The notes beneath the pieces are model-generated. The model saw nothing but the letters and a program-made list of their open reading frames with translations. It searched no databases and was not told the DNA's origin. Shown piece after piece: positions 32,412 through 41,282 of a stretch of DNA of 64,000 bases. Made by a program: the position numbers and the translations under genes. The stretch is taken from positions 1 through 64,000 of the forward strand of contig NZ_FRCH01000002.1 in assembly GCF_900142825.1 (NCBI RefSeq), read 5' to 3'. The first letter of the stretch is position 1, and each line of letters opens with the position of its first letter. This DNA comes from Rhodanobacter sp. OK091 (lineage in GTDB: Bacteria; Pseudomonadota; Gammaproteobacteria; Xanthomonadales; Rhodanobacteraceae).

Positions 32412-32499
32412 TCTGGCTGGTCGATCTGGCTGGCTGATCTGAACAGGCCAGCATCGCATCGTCGACAGCTTCACCGTCGTTCGCTGCTAAAGTTCGCGG

Positions 32500-34311
32500 A
32501 TGACTGTGATCCGCCTGCTTCCCCCCGAGCTCATCAATCAGATCGCCGCCGGCGAGGTTATCGAACGACCTTCCTCGGTGGTCAAGGAGTTGGTCGAGAA
32601 CAGCCTCGACGCCGGAGCCACCCGTATCGAGGTGGACATCGAGGCAGGCGGCGCCCGCCTGATCCGCGTACGTGACGACGGCGGCGGCATCCATGTCGAC
32701 GAGCTTCCGCTGGCGGTGGCTTCGCACGCAACCAGCAAGATCGGCAGCTTCGACGATCTGGAACATGTCGCCAGCATGGGTTTCCGCGGCGAGGCGCTGG
32801 CTTCGGTATCGTCGGTATCGCGTTTCGCGCTGACCTCGCGTGCGCGCGATCAGGACGCCGCGTTCCGCATCGAAGTCGACGGCGGCAAGCTACAGGCGGC
32901 GCGCCCTGCGCAGCATCCGCAAGGCACCAGCGCCGAAGTGCGCGACCTGTTCTACAACGTGCCGGCGCGGCGGAAATTCATGCGTGCCGAACGCACCGAA
33001 TTCGCCCATATCGACGACTTGCTGAAATCGCTGGCACTGGCGCGCAGTTCGGTGGAATTCCGGCTCAGCCACAACGGCAAACCGGTGCGCATCTGGAAGG
33101 CTGCGCGCAACGAGCAGGCCGAGTTGCAACGTGTGGCCGAGGTGCTTGGCGAGGAATTTCCGGCACAGAGCCTGCGCATCGATCACGCCATGGCCGGGTT
33201 GCACCTGTCTGGCTGGGTCGGCCTGCCCACCGCGTCGCGCGCGCAGGCCGATTCGCAATATTTCTACGTCAATGGCCGGCTGGTACGCGACCGTATCGTC
33301 GCCCATGCGGTGCGCCAGGCATACGCCGACGTGCTGTTTCACGGTCGTCATGCGGCGTTCGTGTTGTATCTGGAACTCGATCCGGCCGGGGTGGACGTCA
33401 ATGTGCATCCGGCCAAGCATGAAGTGCGGTTCCGCGAGCAACGGCTGGTGCACGACTTCCTGTTCCGTACCCTGCACGAGGCGTTGGCGCAGACACGGGC
33501 GGGAGCAAATACGCTGCCGTCGGCGGAATCGGTGCCGATGGTCGTCGGACCACATGCCGCACCCATGTATTCCAACGCTACCGCGTGGCCTGGACAGTTC
33601 AGCCAGAACCGTTTGAATCTGGGTGTGCGCGATGAGCCGCTAGCCGGTTACGCCGCCTTGCTCGGTGAATCGGTGCCCGCATCGAATCTGTCCTCCGCGC
33701 CGATGCCGGCGACGGAAGAGGGCGAGGCGCCGCCGCTGGGTTTCGCGATAGCCCAGCTGAAGAACATCTTCGTGCTGGCCGAGAATGCGCATGGCATGGT
33801 GCTGGTGGACATGCACGCGGCACACGAACGCATCACCTACGAGAAACTGAAGTCCGGTCGTGTCGCCAGCAATCTGCGTTCGCAGATGCTGCTGGTTCCG
33901 CTCGGCATTGCAGTCAGCGCGAAGGAAGCCGCAGCGGCGGAAGAGCATGCCGAGGCGCTGGCCGAGTGGGGTCTGGAGTTGTCGCGCAGCGGTCCGGCGA
34001 CGATCGTGGTGCGGCGTATTCCCGCGCTCCTGGAGGGCGCGGACGTCGGTCAGCTCAGCCGCGACGTGCTGTCCGAACTGGCCCAGCACGGCAGTTCGCG
34101 CCGTCTGCAGGAGCTGGAGAACGAGTTGCTCTCCACCATGGCCTGCCATGGCTCGGTGCGTGCGGGGCGGCGGCTGACGATCCCCGAAATGAACGCGCTG
34201 CTGCGCGAGATGGAAGCGACCGAGCGCTCGGGACAGTGCAATCATGGCCGTCCGACCTGGGTCCAACTCAGTCTGGGCGAGCTCGACAAGTTGTTCATGC
34301 GCGGCCGTTGA
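32500..34311 (+). CDS. mutL: DNA mismatch repair protein MutL
   Basis: 603 residues. The N-terminal GHKL ATPase ([34 protein letters not shown] type motif [18 protein letters not shown]) couples MutS recognition to downstream steps; the C-terminal dimerisation domain carries [12 protein letters not shown] (about residue 437-448) and CNHGRPTW near the end. These match the endonuclease motif DQHA(X)2E(X)4E and the zinc-site HGRP of nicking MutL proteins, apart from Gln to Met. This suggests a MutH-independent type; activity is not proven by sequence. Confidence 0.95.
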   Translation: MTVIRLLPPELINQIAAGEVIERPSSVVKELVENSLDAGATRIEVDIEAGGARLIRVRDDGGGIHVDELPLAVASHATSKIGSFDDLEHVASMGFRGEALASVSSVSRFALTSRARDQDAAFRIEVDGGKLQAARPAQHPQGTSAEVRDLFYNVPARRKFMRAERTEFAHIDDLLKSLALARSSVEFRLSHNGKPVRIWKAARNEQAELQRVAEVLGEEFPAQSLRIDHAMAGLHLSGWVGLPTASRAQADSQYFYVNGRLVRDRIVAHAVRQAYADVLFHGRHAAFVLYLELDPAGVDVNVHPAKHEVRFREQRLVHDFLFRTLHEALAQTRAGANTLPSAESVPMVVGPHAAPMYSNATAWPGQFSQNRLNLGVRDEPLAGYAALLGESVPASNLSSAPMPATEEGEAPPLGFAIAQLKNIFVLAENAHGMVLVDMHAAHERITYEKLKSGRVASNLRSQMLLVPLGIAVSAKEAAAAEEHAEALAEWGLELSRSGPATIVVRRIPALLEGADVGQLSRDVLSELAQHGSSRRLQELENELLSTMACHGSVRAGRRLTIPEMNALLREMEATERSGQCNHGRPTWVQLSLGELDKLFMRGR

Positions 34312-34348
34312 CGCGCGCCATTCGATAGTTGTTCCGCTGGAGAGACCG

Positions 34349-35254
34349 ATGATCCGTACCAGCCTCTTTGTTGCCGCCGCCATTCTGGGAGTCGCCACCG
34401 TGCATGCCACCGATACCGACAGTTACAAGCAAAGCATCGAGCAATGGCGCGCCGGTCGGCTCGAGCGACTGACCGCACCGGGCGGGTGGCCGAGCCTGGC
34501 CGGTCTGGAATGGCTGAAGGATGGTCCCAATCGCATCGGCAGCGCGGCGGACAATGACATTGTGCTGACTGTGGGTCCCGCACATCTTGGTGTGGCGGAC
34601 CTGGCCAGCAACGGCGAAGTGCATCTCGTGCTCGAGCACGACAGTGGCGCGCTGATCGACGGCAAGCCGGTGTACGAGGCCACGCTGATCGATGACGTGA
34701 AAGCCGGCGACGCCACGCCGACCACGGTGAGCTTCGGCACCGCGAGCTTCTACCTGATCGACCGCGACGGCCGCAAAGGGTTGCGCGTCAAGAACAGCGA
34801 CGCGCCAAGCCGCAAGCATTTCCTCGGCATCGATTCGTTCCCGATCGATCCGTCATGGCGGATCGAGGCGACCTGGGTCCCTGCAGCGCCGGGCGAGACG
34901 CTGGAAATGGGTACGGTCATCGGCACCATCGACAAATACCCGGTGCCGGGCAAGCTGGAATTCAGTCGCGACGGCAAGCAGTTCGAAATCCTGCCGGTGA
35001 TCGAGGTGCCGGGCGACAAGCAGTATTTCATCGTGTTTGCCGATCGCACCAGCGGCAAGGAAACCTACGGCGCCGCGCGCTTCCTGTATATCGATCCACC
35101 GAAGGACGGCAAGGTCGTGCTGGATTTCAACAAGGCGTACAACCCGCCGTGCGCGTTCACCCCGTTTGCCACCTGCCCGCTGGCACCGCCGGAAAACCGG
35201 TTGGACCTGCGCGTGACAGCGGGCGAGAAGAACTACCGAGGCTCGAATCACTGA
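34349..35254 (+). CDS. DUF1684 family exported protein
   Basis: 301 residues with a signal peptide (SLFVAAAILGVATVHA). The mature part resembles DUF1684 proteins: YKQSIEQWRAGRLERL, GWPSLAGLEWL, IGSAADNDIVL near the N-terminus and FNKAYNPPCAFTPFATCPLAPPENRLDL (split) near the end. The function is unknown; the family is widespread and the Cys pair and NPPCAF region are conserved, which may point to a metal or ligand site. GGAGAG precedes the ATG at 34349. It is convergent with the crotonase gene. Confidence 0.8.
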   Translation: MIRTSLFVAAAILGVATVHATDTDSYKQSIEQWRAGRLERLTAPGGWPSLAGLEWLKDGPNRIGSAADNDIVLTVGPAHLGVADLASNGEVHLVLEHDSGALIDGKPVYEATLIDDVKAGDATPTTVSFGTASFYLIDRDGRKGLRVKNSDAPSRKHFLGIDSFPIDPSWRIEATWVPAAPGETLEMGTVIGTIDKYPVPGKLEFSRDGKQFEILPVIEVPGDKQYFIVFADRTSGKETYGAARFLYIDPPKDGKVVLDFNKAYNPPCAFTPFATCPLAPPENRLDLRVTAGEKNYRGSNH

Positions 35255-35292
35255 GCGGTGTGCTGCATGCCGCCGCAATGCGTCGGTTGGGC

Positions 35293-36075
35293 TCAACGCC
35301 CGGTGAACTGCGGCTTGCGCTTTTCCAGAAACGCCGTGGTGCCCTCACGCATGTCTTCGGTGGAGAATGCCAGCGCGAAGCCTTGCGTCTCGAATTCCAG
35401 GCCCTGATCGATCGCGGTTTCGCCGCCTTGCAGTACGGCGTCGAGAATGCCGGCGGCAGCCAGCGGCGCGGCGGCGGCGAGCTGGTCGGCCAGCGCGTTC
35501 ACCGTTTCATCCAACGCCTCGGGTGCGACCACACGGGAGACGATGCCCAGCTCGTACGCGCGTTGCGCGTTGATCGGCGCGCCAGTGAGGCACAACTCCA
35601 GCGCAGCACCGCGACCGGCCAGACGCAACAGGCGCTGGGTGCCGCCGAAACCGGGGATCAGGCCGAGGTTGATTTCCGGCTGGCCGAACTTGGCCTTCTC
35701 GCTGGCCACGCGCAGATGGCAGGCCATCGCCAGCTCCATGCCGCCGCCGAGTGCGAAGCCCTGGACGCGCGCGATCACCGGCTTGCCTAGCCGCTCGATC
35801 GAACTCATCAGGCGCTGGCCGGCGCGCGAAAAGCCTTGCGCCTGCACCGGCGTATAGCCATTCATCTCGGCGATATCGGCGCCGGCGACGAAGGCTTTTT
35901 CGCCGGCGCCGGTCAGTACCACCACGCGCACGGCATCGTCCTGCGCGGCCTGTGCAAATGCGATGGTCAACTCGTTGAGTGTGTCGCGGTTCAGCGCGTT
36001 GAGCTTGTCGGGGCGGTTGACGGTGATCGTGCGCACCGCGCCGCGGTTGCCGATTTCCAGGTTGCGATAGGCCAT
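35293..36075 (-). CDS. enoyl-CoA hydratase (crotonase family)
   Basis: 260 residues. Oxyanion-hole stretches AGADIAEM and GFALGGGMELAMAC are seen, and both catalytic glutamates of true hydratases, in GGGMELAM and GQPEINLGLIPGFGGTQRL, are present. It probably hydrates short-chain enoyl-CoA in fatty-acid or amino-acid breakdown. GGAG is six bases before the ATG. It is separate from a second crotonase-like gene 2.6 kb downstream, which lacks the first glutamate. Confidence 0.9.
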   Translation of the reverse strand: MAYRNLEIGNRGAVRTITVNRPDKLNALNRDTLNELTIAFAQAAQDDAVRVVVLTGAGEKAFVAGADIAEMNGYTPVQAQGFSRAGQRLMSSIERLGKPVIARVQGFALGGGMELAMACHLRVASEKAKFGQPEINLGLIPGFGGTQRLLRLAGRGAALELCLTGAPINAQRAYELGIVSRVVAPEALDETVNALADQLAAAAPLAAAGILDAVLQGGETAIDQGLEFETQGFALAFSTEDMREGTTAFLEKRKPQFTGR

Positions 36076-36245
36076 GAACGACTCCCGATGGATGCAAAGG
36101 CGCGATGGTAGCAGCGGGAACCTTTGTCGCCGCGGGGTTTCTCAAGCCACAAGCGCCAGCGCTGCACGAATCCGGCGAACCGCTTAGGATGATCCGTCAG
36201 AATCGACTGTCGCGATACGATAGGGAAGGCCCGGTGGAGAAAGGC

Positions 36246-37001
36246 ATGACACATCTGCGTGGCGGGTTGCTCGGCATGCTGCTGTTGTTGGGTGGCGTGG
36301 CGCATGCGCAGAGTCAGCCGTCGGCGACAACCGCGCCGGCGGTGCCAGCCGCCCCAGCCGTCCAGGCGAAGCCCGACAAGGCGAAGTTGTCGTATGCCAT
36401 CGGTTACCAGATCGGCAGCCAGTTCGCGGACGGCAAGCCGGATGTGGATATTCCCGTGCTGTTGCGTGCGATCCAGGATGCTTACGCCAAGCGCCATCCG
36501 AGCGTGTCCATGCAGGACATGCACCTGCAGCTGCAGCGCCTCGATCAGCAGATGCACGCCGATGCGCTGGCCGAGTTCAAGCGCATCGCCGCCGTCAATG
36601 CGCGCAAGAGTGCTACTTACATGGAGCGCAACCGGCAGCGGCCCGGTGTGGTGCAGTTGCCGTCTGGCATCCAGTACGCCGTGCTGAGCCAAGGTTCCGG
36701 CACGGTCAGTCCAACCGTGACCAGCCTTGTTACCGTGAACTACCGCGGCATGCTGATCGACGGCACCGAATTCGACAGCACCTGGGCACACGGCGCACCG
36801 GTGAGTTTTCCGGTGAACGGTGTCATTCGCGGCTGGCAGGACGTGATCCCGCGCATGCATATCGGCGACCGCTGGAAAGTAGTGATTCCGCCACAGCTGG
36901 CTTATGGCGGAGACGGCATGTTGCCGCGGATTGGTCCGAACGAGGCATTGGTGTTCGAGATCGAACTGCTCGACATCAAGTCGGCTACCGACAAGCCCTG
37001 A
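36246..37001 (+). CDS. FKBP-type peptidyl-prolyl isomerase (Mip/FkpA-like)
   Basis: 251 residues. Signal peptide (GGLLGMLLLLGGVAHAQ), an N-terminal helical dimerisation region (KLSYAIGYQIGSQF, typical of Mip/FkpA), then an FKBP domain with VNYRGMLIDGTEFDSTW, VIRGWQDVIPRM and IPPQLAYGG. Acts in the periplasm as a folding helper. The ATG at 36246 has GGAGAAAGG just before it. It leads the run DUF1289-nudix-sseA, with 27 bases to the next gene. Confidence 0.9.
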   Translation: MTHLRGGLLGMLLLLGGVAHAQSQPSATTAPAVPAAPAVQAKPDKAKLSYAIGYQIGSQFADGKPDVDIPVLLRAIQDAYAKRHPSVSMQDMHLQLQRLDQQMHADALAEFKRIAAVNARKSATYMERNRQRPGVVQLPSGIQYAVLSQGSGTVSPTVTSLVTVNYRGMLIDGTEFDSTWAHGAPVSFPVNGVIRGWQDVIPRMHIGDRWKVVIPPQLAYGGDGMLPRIGPNEALVFEIELLDIKSATDKP

Positions 37002-37028
37002 TTTATGCCGGTGGTAACATGACGGGGT

Positions 37029-37220
37029 ATGTCGAACGCCCCGAACCCCGCCGAAACGCTCCCGTTGAGCCCTTGTACCGGCATCTGCCGGCTGGACGAG
37101 CGTGGCTATTGCGTGGGCTGTCAGCGCACCGGTGAAGAGATCGGCCGCTGGCGTGCGATGAGCGATGCGGAACGGCTGTACGTCATGCAGGTGATCCTGC
37201 CGGGCCGCGAAAGGCCGTGA
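37029..37220 (+). CDS. DUF1289 family small cysteine-rich protein
   Basis: 63 residues with CTGICRLDE and GYCVGCQRT: four cysteines in a CxxxC...CxxC pattern that fits a small metal or iron-sulfur site. DUF1289 members are widespread and uncharacterised. Its stop overlaps the nudix gene's start by one base. Confidence 0.85.
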   Translation: MSNAPNPAETLPLSPCTGICRLDERGYCVGCQRTGEEIGRWRAMSDAERLYVMQVILPGRERP

Positions 37221-37810
37221 TGGAGGCGCTGATCAACGCGCTGCTGCCGCTGTCGGCGCCACCGACGGGGCCGGGCTGGAATCACACGGACATGGCCGAG
37301 CTGCTGGGCAATACGCAGCGCCAGCCGGCAGCCGTGCTGGTGGGCCTGCGCGACGGTGTGCAGCCTCGGCTGGTGCTCACCGTGCGCACCGACCATCTGC
37401 AGTCGCATGCCGGCCAGGTAGCCTTTCCCGGTGGCCGCAGCGAGCCGGCCGATGGCGATGCGCTGACTACCGCCCTGCGCGAGAGCGAGGAGGAGATCGG
37501 CCTCGATCGAGCACTGGTGACGCCGCTGGGTTATCTGGATTGCTTCGAGACCATCAGCGGTTTCTGCATCACGCCAGTGGTGGCGAAGATCGCTGCCGAG
37601 GCACAGCTGTATCCGGCGCCGGACGAGGTGGCCGAAGTATTCGAAGTGCCTCTGGCATTCCTGCTGGAGCCGGCCAACCTGCGCCGCTATACGATGGAGT
37701 TCCGTGGCCATCAGCGGCCGATGGTGGAGTTCGTCCATGGCGGTCATCGCATCTGGGGCGCCACCGCCGCCATGTTATTCAATCTGCTGCAGAGGATGGG
37801 ACGGACATGA
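37220..37810 (+). CDS. CoA pyrophosphatase-type Nudix hydrolase (NudL-like)
   Basis: 196 residues. The segment LTVRTDHLQSHAGQVAFPGG followed by the Nudix helix ALRESEEEIGL matches the NudL/UPF0035 CoA pyrophosphatase subgroup, which cuts CoA and its derivatives. The ATG at 37220 overlaps the DUF1289 stop. Its own stop overlaps sseA. Confidence 0.88.
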   Translation: MEALINALLPLSAPPTGPGWNHTDMAELLGNTQRQPAAVLVGLRDGVQPRLVLTVRTDHLQSHAGQVAFPGGRSEPADGDALTTALRESEEEIGLDRALVTPLGYLDCFETISGFCITPVVAKIAAEAQLYPAPDEVAEVFEVPLAFLLEPANLRRYTMEFRGHQRPMVEFVHGGHRIWGATAAMLFNLLQRMGRT

Positions 37811-38658
37811 CGCTGAAAACCACCTTGATCGATGCGGCCGAACTTGCCGCGTTGCCATCGCAGGATGTGCTCGTCGTCGATTGCCGTTTCGATCTGGCCG
37901 ATCCGGACAAGGGCCATCGCGATTATCTGGACAGCCACATTCCAGGCGCCGTGTTCGCCAGCCTCGATCATGACTTGTCCGACCTGTCACGGCAGCCGGA
38001 AGGTCTGGGACGGCATCCGCTGCCGCTGGAGCCGGCGTTCAACGCGCTGCTGTCGCGCTGGGGCTGGCATGCGGGGATGCAGGTGGTGAGTTATGACGCG
38101 GGCAACGGCGCGCTGGCCGCGGCGCGGTTGTGGTGGCTGCTGCGGCTGGTCGGCGTGCAACAGGCCGCCGTGCTGAATGGGGGTTACGCCGCATGGCTGG
38201 CTGCGCGCTTGCCGACGGAGTCGGGAGAGCCGGTTGCACGGCCGGTCAGCCAAGTGTCGCTGCATTACGATGCCAACCAGGTACTGGTCGACCATGCGGC
38301 ACTGCTGGGCGGCGCGTCCGGGCAGTTGCTGGATGCGCGGGCGGCACCGCGTTATCGCGGTGATGTCGAGCCGCTGGACCGGGTCGGTGGCCATGTGCCC
38401 GGCGCGCTGAACCGCCCGTTTGCCGACAACCTCGGCAGCGACGGCCGCTTCAAATCGCCCGCACAATTGCATGAAGAGTTTCTTGCGGTACTGGGTTCGA
38501 CCGCGCCGTCGGACGTGGTGCACATGTGCGGTTCCGGCGTGACCGCGTGCCACAACCTGCTGGCGATGGAACATGCCGGGTTGCACGGTTCACGGCTCTA
38601 CGCACCGTCGTGGAGCGGCTGGGTCAGTGATCCAGCACGGCCGATCGCCAAGGGCTGA
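37807..38658 (+). CDS. sseA: 3-mercaptopyruvate sulfurtransferase
   Basis: 283 residues with two rhodanese domains. The first begins LIDAAELAALPSQDVLVVDCRFDL and is inactive; the second carries the active CGSGVTACHN (Cys near residue 238). The CGSGVT loop is that of mercaptopyruvate sulfurtransferases, transferring sulfur from 3-mercaptopyruvate to a thiol acceptor. The start overlaps the nudix stop (ATGA). Confidence 0.92.
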   Translation: MTLKTTLIDAAELAALPSQDVLVVDCRFDLADPDKGHRDYLDSHIPGAVFASLDHDLSDLSRQPEGLGRHPLPLEPAFNALLSRWGWHAGMQVVSYDAGNGALAAARLWWLLRLVGVQQAAVLNGGYAAWLAARLPTESGEPVARPVSQVSLHYDANQVLVDHAALLGGASGQLLDARAAPRYRGDVEPLDRVGGHVPGALNRPFADNLGSDGRFKSPAQLHEEFLAVLGSTAPSDVVHMCGSGVTACHNLLAMEHAGLHGSRLYAPSWSGWVSDPARPIAKG

Positions 38659-38670
38659 TCTATTTGCCGC

Positions 38671-38692
38671 AGGAGCCCGCTAGCGGGCTCCT
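38671..38692. terminator. perfect 22-base palindrome between sseA and the second crotonase gene
   Basis: AGGAGCCCGCT (38671-38681) is followed directly by its complement AGCGGGCTCCT. It lies between convergent genes. The core GTAGGAGCCCGCT on the minus strand resembles REP-type palindromes common in Xanthomonads and pseudomonads. It probably works as a bidirectional transcription or mRNA-end element. Confidence 0.6.
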
Positions 38693-38704
38693 ACAACATC
38701 ACGC

Positions 38705-39463
38705 TCATTTCTTTTCTTTCAGCCGTGCCACCAGTTGTTGCAGCACGGCCCGCGTCTGCGGGTGGAAGAACGCATCGGTGAAGTCTTCCAGCGGCAGCGC
38801 ACCCAGGTCGGCGTAAGCCGCAGCGAGGTCGGCTCGCGCCAGCGTGCGGGTGGCGAGCATCGCGTGCGGCGGCAATGCCAGCAATTCGCCCAGCCAATGC
38901 AGCGCACGCGTGGCGACCTGGTCGACGCCGGTGAGTTCATCGACGAAGCCGCAGGCCAGCGCTTCGGCCGCCTCGATCATGGCACCGGAAACCAGCAACC
39001 GTTCGGCGCGGTAGGTGCCGACCACGCGGCGCAACGCCAGCTGGATCGCCTCGGGCACGATCAACCCCACCTGCACTTCGTTCAGGCCGATGCGGTACGG
39101 GCCTTCGGCCATCACGCGGTAATCGCAGAACAGTGCCAGCACCGCGCCGCCGGCCGGGCTGTGGCCGGTGATCGCCGCGACCAGCGGAATCGGTGCGCGG
39201 GCCAGCGCGCCGCACAGCGAAAAAAATTCGCGCCAGTATTCGAGTACGCCAGCGCGGTCGCGCGACAGCAGCGCCGGTACGTCGACGCCGGCGGAGAACA
39301 GGCCTTGCGCACCGGACAGCACGATGCCGCGCACGCCATCGCGCACGCTGTCGTCGATGGCGGCATGTAGCACGCGCAACAGATCCAGGTTCAACGCATT
39401 GACCGGCGGGCGGGCCAGCTGGACCTCACGGATGTCGTTGGGGTGGTTAGTTATGTTGAGCAT
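38705..39463 (-). CDS. enoyl-CoA hydratase/isomerase family protein
   Basis: 252 residues. The crotonase fold is seen in LARPPVNALNLDLL, FSAGVDVPAL and GHSPAGGAVLALFCDYRVM, and in GLNEVQVGLIVPE. The first catalytic glutamate of hydratases is replaced (Gly-Ala-Val instead of Gly-Met-Glu) while the later one is kept, as in delta3,delta2-enoyl-CoA isomerases, so isomerase is more likely than hydratase. The ATG at 39463 has GGAG before it. It follows the DUF4139 gene closely (22 bases) and may share its transcript. Confidence 0.85.
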   Translation of the reverse strand: MLNITNHPNDIREVQLARPPVNALNLDLLRVLHAAIDDSVRDGVRGIVLSGAQGLFSAGVDVPALLSRDRAGVLEYWREFFSLCGALARAPIPLVAAITGHSPAGGAVLALFCDYRVMAEGPYRIGLNEVQVGLIVPEAIQLALRRVVGTYRAERLLVSGAMIEAAEALACGFVDELTGVDQVATRALHWLGELLALPPHAMLATRTLARADLAAAYADLGALPLEDFTDAFFHPQTRAVLQQLVARLKEKK

Positions 39464-39485
39464 GAGGAACTCCGGCTCGATGGAT

Positions 39486-40943
39486 TTACGGTTGGGGGTT
39501 GTCGGCGTCGGTCCAGCTGTAGCGCACGGCATAGTCCAGCGTGGCCTTGCCGTTGGCCGGTACCTCGACGCGGAACTCAAGAGTGTCCGGTGTCTGCTCG
39601 CTAGGTTTGCTGCTGGATGAAATCAGCGTCCATTGCCGCCAGCGCGAAGGATGTTCACGCACGGTCACCGTGCGCGCGCTGTCGCCTGCGTTGCTGAGGT
39701 CGATACGGAATGTTTCGCTCATGGTGCGGCCGGCCTTGTCCGCGCTGAAGCTGGTGCGCGTGCGTTCGGCGCGCAGATCAAACGCGGTACCCAGCGTGAT
39801 CGTGGCGTCGCTGCCTTTCGGGGTGTCGTCGATACGGCCTTCGCCGATGAACTGCGGCGTGCCGTTGCGATCGGCGGTGAGCACGCGCAGGTAGCCGGCC
39901 GGCAGGCTGTCGAATGCCTTCAGCTTCAGCGTGCTGACGATGGCGCTGCCGCCGCCCTGATTGAAATCCCGGTTGAGGATCGGCTGTTGCGGCTGGAAGC
40001 TGTTGCCATTCTCGTACAGCGCGGTGCGCACGCAATCCAGCGTGCGGTCTGTGTACAGCGGCACCTGGCTGACACTGCCGTCGGGCAGCTCGACCGCGGC
40101 GGGCAAGGTGTAGCTGCGGTAGTCGCCGATGCTGTCCTGCTGGGGCAAGGCTTCGGCCTTAGCGCTGAAGCCGCGGGCCGCTGCCATCATGGGACGCGGG
40201 GTTGAGGCCTTGGCCATGTTCGGCTCGCCGGCGATCAAGGTGAGCTGGGTGTCGTGCCAGTCGCGGCCGCTGCGGTTGGCGATGCTGGCATGCGATTCGA
40301 ACTGCAAGCGGCAGGCCGCGCCGGGTTGCAATGTCGCCACATAGGCAGCGCGCCAGCCGAGGCCAGCGGTGGGATAGCTGAGCACGGCAGGAGCCTGGCC
40401 AGCGCGCGCCGCATCCACCCGCAGACTGAGGCTGGACCCGGTGGGGAAGTGGCCGTCCTGCACGCGGACGGCGGCAAAGTCGCGAATCAGCGTGGTCAGG
40501 TTGTCGCCGCCGCGCACCAGCAGGCCATCGCCCACGCGCAGCAGGGTGCCACTGGCCAGCAGCTGTCCAGTGCTGCCCACCACGTCCACATTCCGGCCGA
40601 TGAGTCCGGTGAGTGCGGCGTTGCTGCCCTGACCGAGCAACAGGCGTTGCGACACCACCTTGCTGGAGCCATCGGTGAATGCCAGCGCCATCGCCTCCGC
40701 ATCGAGGTAGATCGGCAGATCGCCGATCACCACGTCCTGCATGCCGCGCTTCAGGTCCAGGCTGCGGCGTTCGCGCACCACCGCGTAGCCTTCACCCACG
40801 CTGCCGTCGGTAGTGGACGCGTACAGCGCAGCGTTGTCGTTGCGATAGAGCGTGAGTTCGGTCGTGCGATCGGCAGCGGTCGCGGTGGCGGATAGCGCCG
40901 TGACGCAGGCGATGACGAGGGCAGTCAGAGGAGGATGGCGCAC
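39486..40943 (-). CDS. DUF4139 domain exported protein
   Basis: 485 residues. A signal peptide (LTALVIACVTALSATATA) precedes an N-terminal part (TELTLYRNDNAALY... GEGYAVVRERRSLDL) and a beta-rich C-terminal DUF4139 domain (YPTAGLGWRAAYVATL, LQFESHASIANRSGRDW, TLDYAVRYSW). Proteins of this family occur in many bacteria and eukaryotes without a proven function. GGAG precedes the ATG. Confidence 0.8.
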   Translation of the reverse strand: MRHPPLTALVIACVTALSATATAADRTTELTLYRNDNAALYASTTDGSVGEGYAVVRERRSLDLKRGMQDVVIGDLPIYLDAEAMALAFTDGSSKVVSQRLLLGQGSNAALTGLIGRNVDVVGSTGQLLASGTLLRVGDGLLVRGGDNLTTLIRDFAAVRVQDGHFPTGSSLSLRVDAARAGQAPAVLSYPTAGLGWRAAYVATLQPGAACRLQFESHASIANRSGRDWHDTQLTLIAGEPNMAKASTPRPMMAAARGFSAKAEALPQQDSIGDYRSYTLPAAVELPDGSVSQVPLYTDRTLDCVRTALYENGNSFQPQQPILNRDFNQGGGSAIVSTLKLKAFDSLPAGYLRVLTADRNGTPQFIGEGRIDDTPKGSDATITLGTAFDLRAERTRTSFSADKAGRTMSETFRIDLSNAGDSARTVTVREHPSRWRQWTLISSSSKPSEQTPDTLEFRVEVPANGKATLDYAVRYSWTDADNPQP

Positions 40944-41020
40944 GGCGAACTCCTTTCAGTGGGTTGTGCGCATCTTACGGGCTGCCGATGAAGCTCTGAC
41001 ATCCATGTGGGGTGCGAAAC

Positions 41021-41080
41021 CTCGAATTGGCGGGGGACTCCTTGAATTGGCGGGAAAATCCTTCGAAGCGGCGGCTGGAA
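41021..41080 (+). repeat. three tandem 20-base repeats upstream of TonB receptor 1
   Basis: Unit 1 is CTCGAATTGGCGGGGGACTC (41021-41040), unit 2 is CTTGAATTGGCGGGAAAATC (41041-41060) and unit 3, degenerate, starts CTTCGAAGCGGCGG (41061-41080). The core GAATTGGCGGG recurs with exactly 20 bases, two helical turns, between copies. Confidence 0.7.
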
Positions 41081-41146
41081 ATCGCCGCCACGGCGACGCT
41101 TATGCTGCATTGCAGGGTTGCGGAGAAAAGGGAGACGCGATAAATA

Positions 41147-41158
41147 TAGATCGATCTA
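41147..41158. promoter_or_regulatory. 12-base palindrome TAGATCGATCTA
   Basis: Perfect palindrome 125 bases before the TonB receptor start in an AT-rich patch; possible operator. Confidence 0.35.
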
Positions 41159-41282
41159 AATGCCGTGGTTCGGGGGCCGTCAGTCGGCTGTTCTTCGGAT
41201 CGGAGCCGGTTTTTTAGACAGCAGGTCTGGCGGGAGGGCGCTGGATTTTTCGCAATCTGGGTTTCCTCGGGGAGAGTCGACC

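Larger units (their letters stand above)
40944..41282. other. control region upstream of the first TonB receptor
   Basis: No gene fits. The stretch holds three imperfect 20-base tandem repeats (41021-41080), a 12-base palindrome TAGATCGATCTA (41147-41158), and GGGGAGAG before the TonB receptor start. It should contain the receptor's promoter. Confidence 0.6.

Noticed and set aside
41021..41080. CRISPR array
   Set aside because: The 20-base units are contiguous with no spacers and only three copies, the last degenerate, so it is a simple tandem repeat.
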